Positions 60,320 through 64,000 of a DNA stretch of 64,000 nucleotides are shown here, one piece after another. A model generated the notes under the pieces. That model was not told where the DNA came from. It was given only the letters and a program-made list of their open reading frames with translations, and searched no databases. The stretch is from Struthio camelus (taxonomy: Eukaryota > Chordata > Aves > Struthioniformes > Struthionidae). Position 1 is the first letter of the stretch, and every line of letters starts with the position of its first letter. Position numbers and translations under genes: made by a program. The stretch lies in contig NC_090943.1 of NCBI RefSeq assembly GCF_040807025.1, positions 138,457,950 through 138,521,949 on the forward strand, read 5' to 3'.

Positions 60320-63300
60320 TCAATGTCACTTGAAGTAACTAGAGAAAGTTTCTAAGTAATATTTAACTAAACTGTATAATGCTAAGAAAAAGAAAAGAGA
60401 TTATGATTCTATATTAATGTCCAAGAACTAGAAAAGGCAAGATTTACTTTTTCCTTTGCAGTCCTTTTAGATTTGCTATTTCTGGCTAGCTGTAAGAACT
60501 TCCACTCTAAAATTTGTATCTGAAATGTATGACTGAGCAAGCTTGGATTTATGGAGAAGTTTGTTCAAGTCCATACACAAATACTCATATGTGTTTTAAA
60601 AGCCTGCCTGCCTTAACTCCCATTCAATGCTGTTGAATACTTAGCACTGTTGAAGATCAGGTACTCAAATTACAATGGTAGACCTCAGTGTTGGCACTTT
60701 TGTGATGGCACATGTATTTTTAACCCTGAATTTAGTTTTAAAATTTATGGTTGAAGTTTGAAAATATCATGGTGGTATGTTTGGCAATCATCTTTCTCAC
60801 ATCCTGTAATCTTTTTCTCCTTTTCTTTTCTGATATCTGAAATAGTTTCACTAGTCTAGCTTCATAGCTTCACATCTTGGAGGGATATTTTGCAGAATGC
60901 AGTGTAGAAAATGCAAAAGCTAGTTGTGGGTAAATTCTATTTAATACTTTTCAATTTGAATTAAGTATGTGATGGTTCTGAAATTTTTCTTTCTGCATTT
61001 AATGTGGCAGTATCATAATTTTTCCTTATAGATTATTGTTAACCTGTGCTGTGAAAAGCAGTTTTCTAAGCCTCTCTACCCTGCTGCTAATCAATGTGAT
61101 GATGAAGTATCTCCTCAAAACTAACATAGAAGTTTCAGTATCTCCTTCTTGCAAAACCCATTTACAAACTTAAAGGTGAGAATGGATGTTGGTACAAGAT
61201 ATATCATAGGGGAAAATGGATATTTTTGAAGGCTTATTTTTATTTACTTTTCTTTACTTTTGATTTATTGAATTCAGAGCTACAGTTCAATACAGTAATA
61301 GAGATATCATCCAAGTTTGCCAGAACAAAGAAGTAATCTTCTAACATCAAAGTCTATATGTTGGTCTGTAAGACATTACAACTGTTGTTATATGATAATT
61401 TAAGTCTGATATTGTAGTGTTTGAGTTCCTGATTGGAACCATCTACAAATGATGACGTTAGGGTTTGTGTCATCATGTAGACAAGCAACAAGTCATGTTG
61501 TTCAGCTGAGATTATCCTAACTTCAGTGCCAGTAATATACAGTACCACAGAACTATAGAGCTATATCATGTCCTGCAGATAGAATTTAGTTATTCACTGA
61601 AGAGGCTTGGGACTGAACCAATGGAAGCACATGATATCAAGGTAATACCTATCAAGAATATGCAGCCTAAATCTCACAGCTGTGAGCCACGGTATAGACA
61701 ACTACTGTGTGATGGCCCTCCCATGCAGATCGTCACAACCCTTCCCTAGGTATCACCTCATTACTAGTCATACCATTGTAGTACTATAGTACCCTTAGCC
61801 TTTGCATCTGAAGGGCTGTGTCTGAAGTGCACACAACCAAGGGAATGTTTTTCTACTCTGAATTACACTTAACCTACGAACACTACAGAGTCAGTCTTAC
61901 CTGATCTTGATAGAATTCCTACTTCTACTAGAGGGACTGGAGCTCTTTGGACTGCTGTAAGTCCAAAGAGCTTTGCAGAACATCCAGACTGGTCAGTAAC
62001 TAACTAAATGTCTTTGGGGACATGAGGCAGTAGACTGCAATCATCCACATACATACATTAGCTGAGGAATAGCTGTTTTCTGTATTTTGTCTCATATATT
62101 TGCACGTGCTTACTGCAGATTCGGGACCCCTCCATCTAGGTATTATCATACTTAGGTGCATGGCCTAGCTAGGATCCTCTATAATTTTCTATCACTGAAA
62201 GCTTTCTCACCTGCTAGGCCTCAGATACCATGGAACTACTTGTGTCATGCTTTTCACCTACTACTTTTTCGTATTAGGATAATTTCTTAATACCTGCAGC
62301 CTTTCTCTGATCTGTCTAACCTACCTACCACATCTTACTTCAGGAATGATCCATCAATTTCCTTAGTATGTATCCTGATGCATATTTGTGCTCCCGAAAG
62401 ACCAGTTCCCAGCCAGTGCCCACTGAGCCCTGGATCAGTTTTCCTACTAGCTTTATGATCACCAGCATTTGCAAAAAAAAAACAGGATAGCCCCTTTGGG
62501 GTACGCTTCTGTTTTGTTCTAGACAGGATTTCCATGCTGAAAGCAGATCATGTGACTTTCCCATGTCTTTCCAGGGTTCAACTAGTGGTCTTAGCCAGCA
62601 GCGTAAATGTCTCTAGGAATATTTGGCTCTGATCCTTGGAAGGACACAATCACTCTGCCCCGAACCTGCTGCTGGATTCCACTTAGGTGATTCCACTTTA
62701 AGAGCTAGTTAGCTAAATCAGCTGCTCCTTTTTATATGCCAGAGCAGTAGTGTTTGTTACTGCTGGATCACCTATGACCTCAGAAAAAGCTACAGGCAAA
62801 AGCAGTTGCAGGTTAACTGTGAGCCATATGTGGACACATTTAGAGTGTTTCTGTGCAGTGGTTGATTGAAGCTCCACAACTTTCTCTTCTTCACCAATTT
62901 TCTTTTCTAATACATCTGCATGTATTATTTAATGCAGTTACATTGTTTGGTTTTTGCGGGTTATTTTTATTGTTAATCCATTTCTGATACTTCATACATA
63001 GATGTTCAGAGTAACTTGGCCTCATTTCTATTGCTGTTGAATGAATCTTGGTATCTGCTCTTTATGAAAACAAAAAACTTCAAACCTGTAGAAAGCTAAA
63101 TATCAGAACACAGTGATAGGTTTGTTAAATATAGTAGGCAGATCAGAGCTCAGAGCAGCACATTTGAGTGCTTATATGTTGAGGATTTTTACAGATATGA
63201 TGAAGTGCTGATGCTCCTTTTCTTTAAAAGTTAATCTCAGTTTGCATACTCAGGAAGCATACTTAAATTCTGGATAGTTATTCCTAATTGAATTTTATGA

Positions 63301-63440
63301 AAAAGTGCTGAAAAAAAATGCCTTTCAGTTAGGAATAAATAGTAGAAGACAATGGGACAATGTTGTTTGTACCCTTCTTTTGATAATTTAGAAATAAAAT
63401 ACTTTATTCTCACTAACCATCTTTTCTTTTTTTTCTTTTC
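60320..63440. other. Non-coding stretch with a pyrimidine-rich, unidentified block
   Basis: No exon supported. From about 61550 to 62700 the plus strand becomes richer in C and T and slightly higher in GC than the flanks, with no open frame. It could be an old inserted element (an LTR remnant is one possibility), but I found no terminal repeats, tRNA primer site or coding relics. It contains the hairpin at 61941-61972. Confidence 0.5.
61941..61972. repeat. Hairpin: 13-bp perfect stem, 6-nt loop
   Basis: AGCTCTTTGGACT pairs exactly with AGTCCAAAGAGCT across the loop GCTGTA. The stem has mixed composition with 6 GC pairs. It is shorter than a typical pre-miRNA arm, and the flanks do not extend the pairing. 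Confidence 0.9.
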
Positions 63441-63446
63441 TCATAG

Positions 63447-63551
63447 ACAAATACATCCACAAGGCAGTATATAAAAATTGATTCCTATTGTATTCAAGTT
63501 GTTCAAAATACAAGAAAAGCAAATGCCAGAAAACAGCAAGTATTGGAATAA
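63447..63551 (+). CDS. Low-confidence exon after a strong splice acceptor
   Basis: A long uninterrupted pyrimidine tract (CTTTTCTTTTTTTTCTTTTC) ends in TCATAG at 63446, an excellent acceptor. In phase 0 it is followed by 34 codons to TAA at 63549-63551, including SYCIQVVQNTRKANARKQQV. In the phase needed to follow the 44944-45079 exon directly, it would instead give a 10-codon tail (KYIHKAVYKN) to a TGA. Either would make it a terminal exon. An open run of 34 codons is not rare in one of three frames, and pyrimidine tracts ending in AG occur in introns, so this stays tentative. No downstream donor of quality is seen. Confidence 0.2.
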   Translation, partial: TNTSTRQYIKIDSYCIQVVQNTRKANARKQQVLE

Positions 63552-63559
63552 TAAATATA

Positions 63560-64000
63560 AAGAGAGTAGAATGAGTGCATCTGTAGAAAGCTTTCTCCAG
63601 AGATTTCCTGCAGTATCCATTTGTTTTGATAAAAGATCTTCCTGTTTAAAGATCTCCAATTTTCACTGGTCCTGATTCTTTTTTATTTTGTTAGATTTTG
63701 TTGAGTCTTGCTTACAACATGCACCTAAAACCCTCTGATGGTTCACTTTACTGCTTAGCTAATGGGGTTCAAGCTGCAACTTGGATGAAATGGTAAAAGC
63801 ATCATAGACTTAACTGGTCACAAACAAAAGAGAATTAGAGATTATTAACTGTTAATTTTAACTCTTTTTAACATGGTTGAAGTATTAAGTTAAGCTACAT
63901 GCTTTACTTGATTTCAGTGGCTACATTGGGTATTGCACGTGAAGAGGGTGCTGTGCTATTGAGGTATTCTCTGAATACTGCATGAGAAAAGCATTCTGAG
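63560..64000. other. Non-coding end of window
   Basis: No feature recognised. A 65-codon plus-strand frame over 63478-63675 overlaps the candidate exon in another frame and has no other support. Confidence 0.5.

Noticed and set aside
1..64000. CRISPR arrays, tRNA or rRNA genes, bacterial operons, phage or retroviral gag/pol genes
   Set aside because: No regularly spaced repeats, no cloverleaf-type sequence with A and B boxes noticed, no linked long open frames, and the only reverse transcriptase is the CR1 type.

Overview
This window looks like vertebrate nuclear DNA, most likely avian or at least sauropsid. It is AT-rich and CpG-poor, has no closely packed open reading frames, and carries dinucleotide, trinucleotide and A/T simple repeats. 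The decisive clue is the repeat content: three pieces of CR1-type LINE retrotransposons. One runs to the typical CR1 3' end, two copies of the 8-mer ATTCTGTG. CR1 is the dominant interspersed repeat of birds and other reptiles. The low repeat load fits a bird, but species and chromosome are inference.

Layout. At the left edge (1-1202, minus strand) is what I read as the 3' end of a protein-coding gene: two coding exons separated by a possible 87-nt intron, then about 590 nt of 3' UTR and three overlapping AATAAA signals. The product is not recognised. An old, heavily decayed CR1 lies at about 2690-3890. From about 3.9 to 44.2 kb I see no supportable coding exon: this is intron or intergenic DNA with short repeats, several perfect palindromes and two stretches that look like possible conserved non-coding elements. 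At 44601-44639 and 44944-45079 (plus strand) are two exon candidates whose phases match. They read as the start of a Ser/Arg-rich, charged protein, possibly from an alternative first exon. The rest, to 64 kb, is mostly non-coding. It holds a CR1 fragment lacking its 3' half (about 51.96-52.6 kb), a second and younger CR1 with its 3' end and a dead reverse transcriptase (about 58.86-60.32 kb), and one strong splice acceptor followed by a short open frame at 63447.

Gene relationships. The left gene is transcribed leftwards and the 44.6 kb exons rightwards, so the two transcription units diverge. How far the left gene extends into the window cannot be told from sequence alone. I found no operons, CRISPR arrays, tRNA or rRNA genes, or bacterial or phage features, and no evidence of an undescribed multi-gene system. 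Most short open frames in the window are chance frames in AT-rich non-coding DNA.
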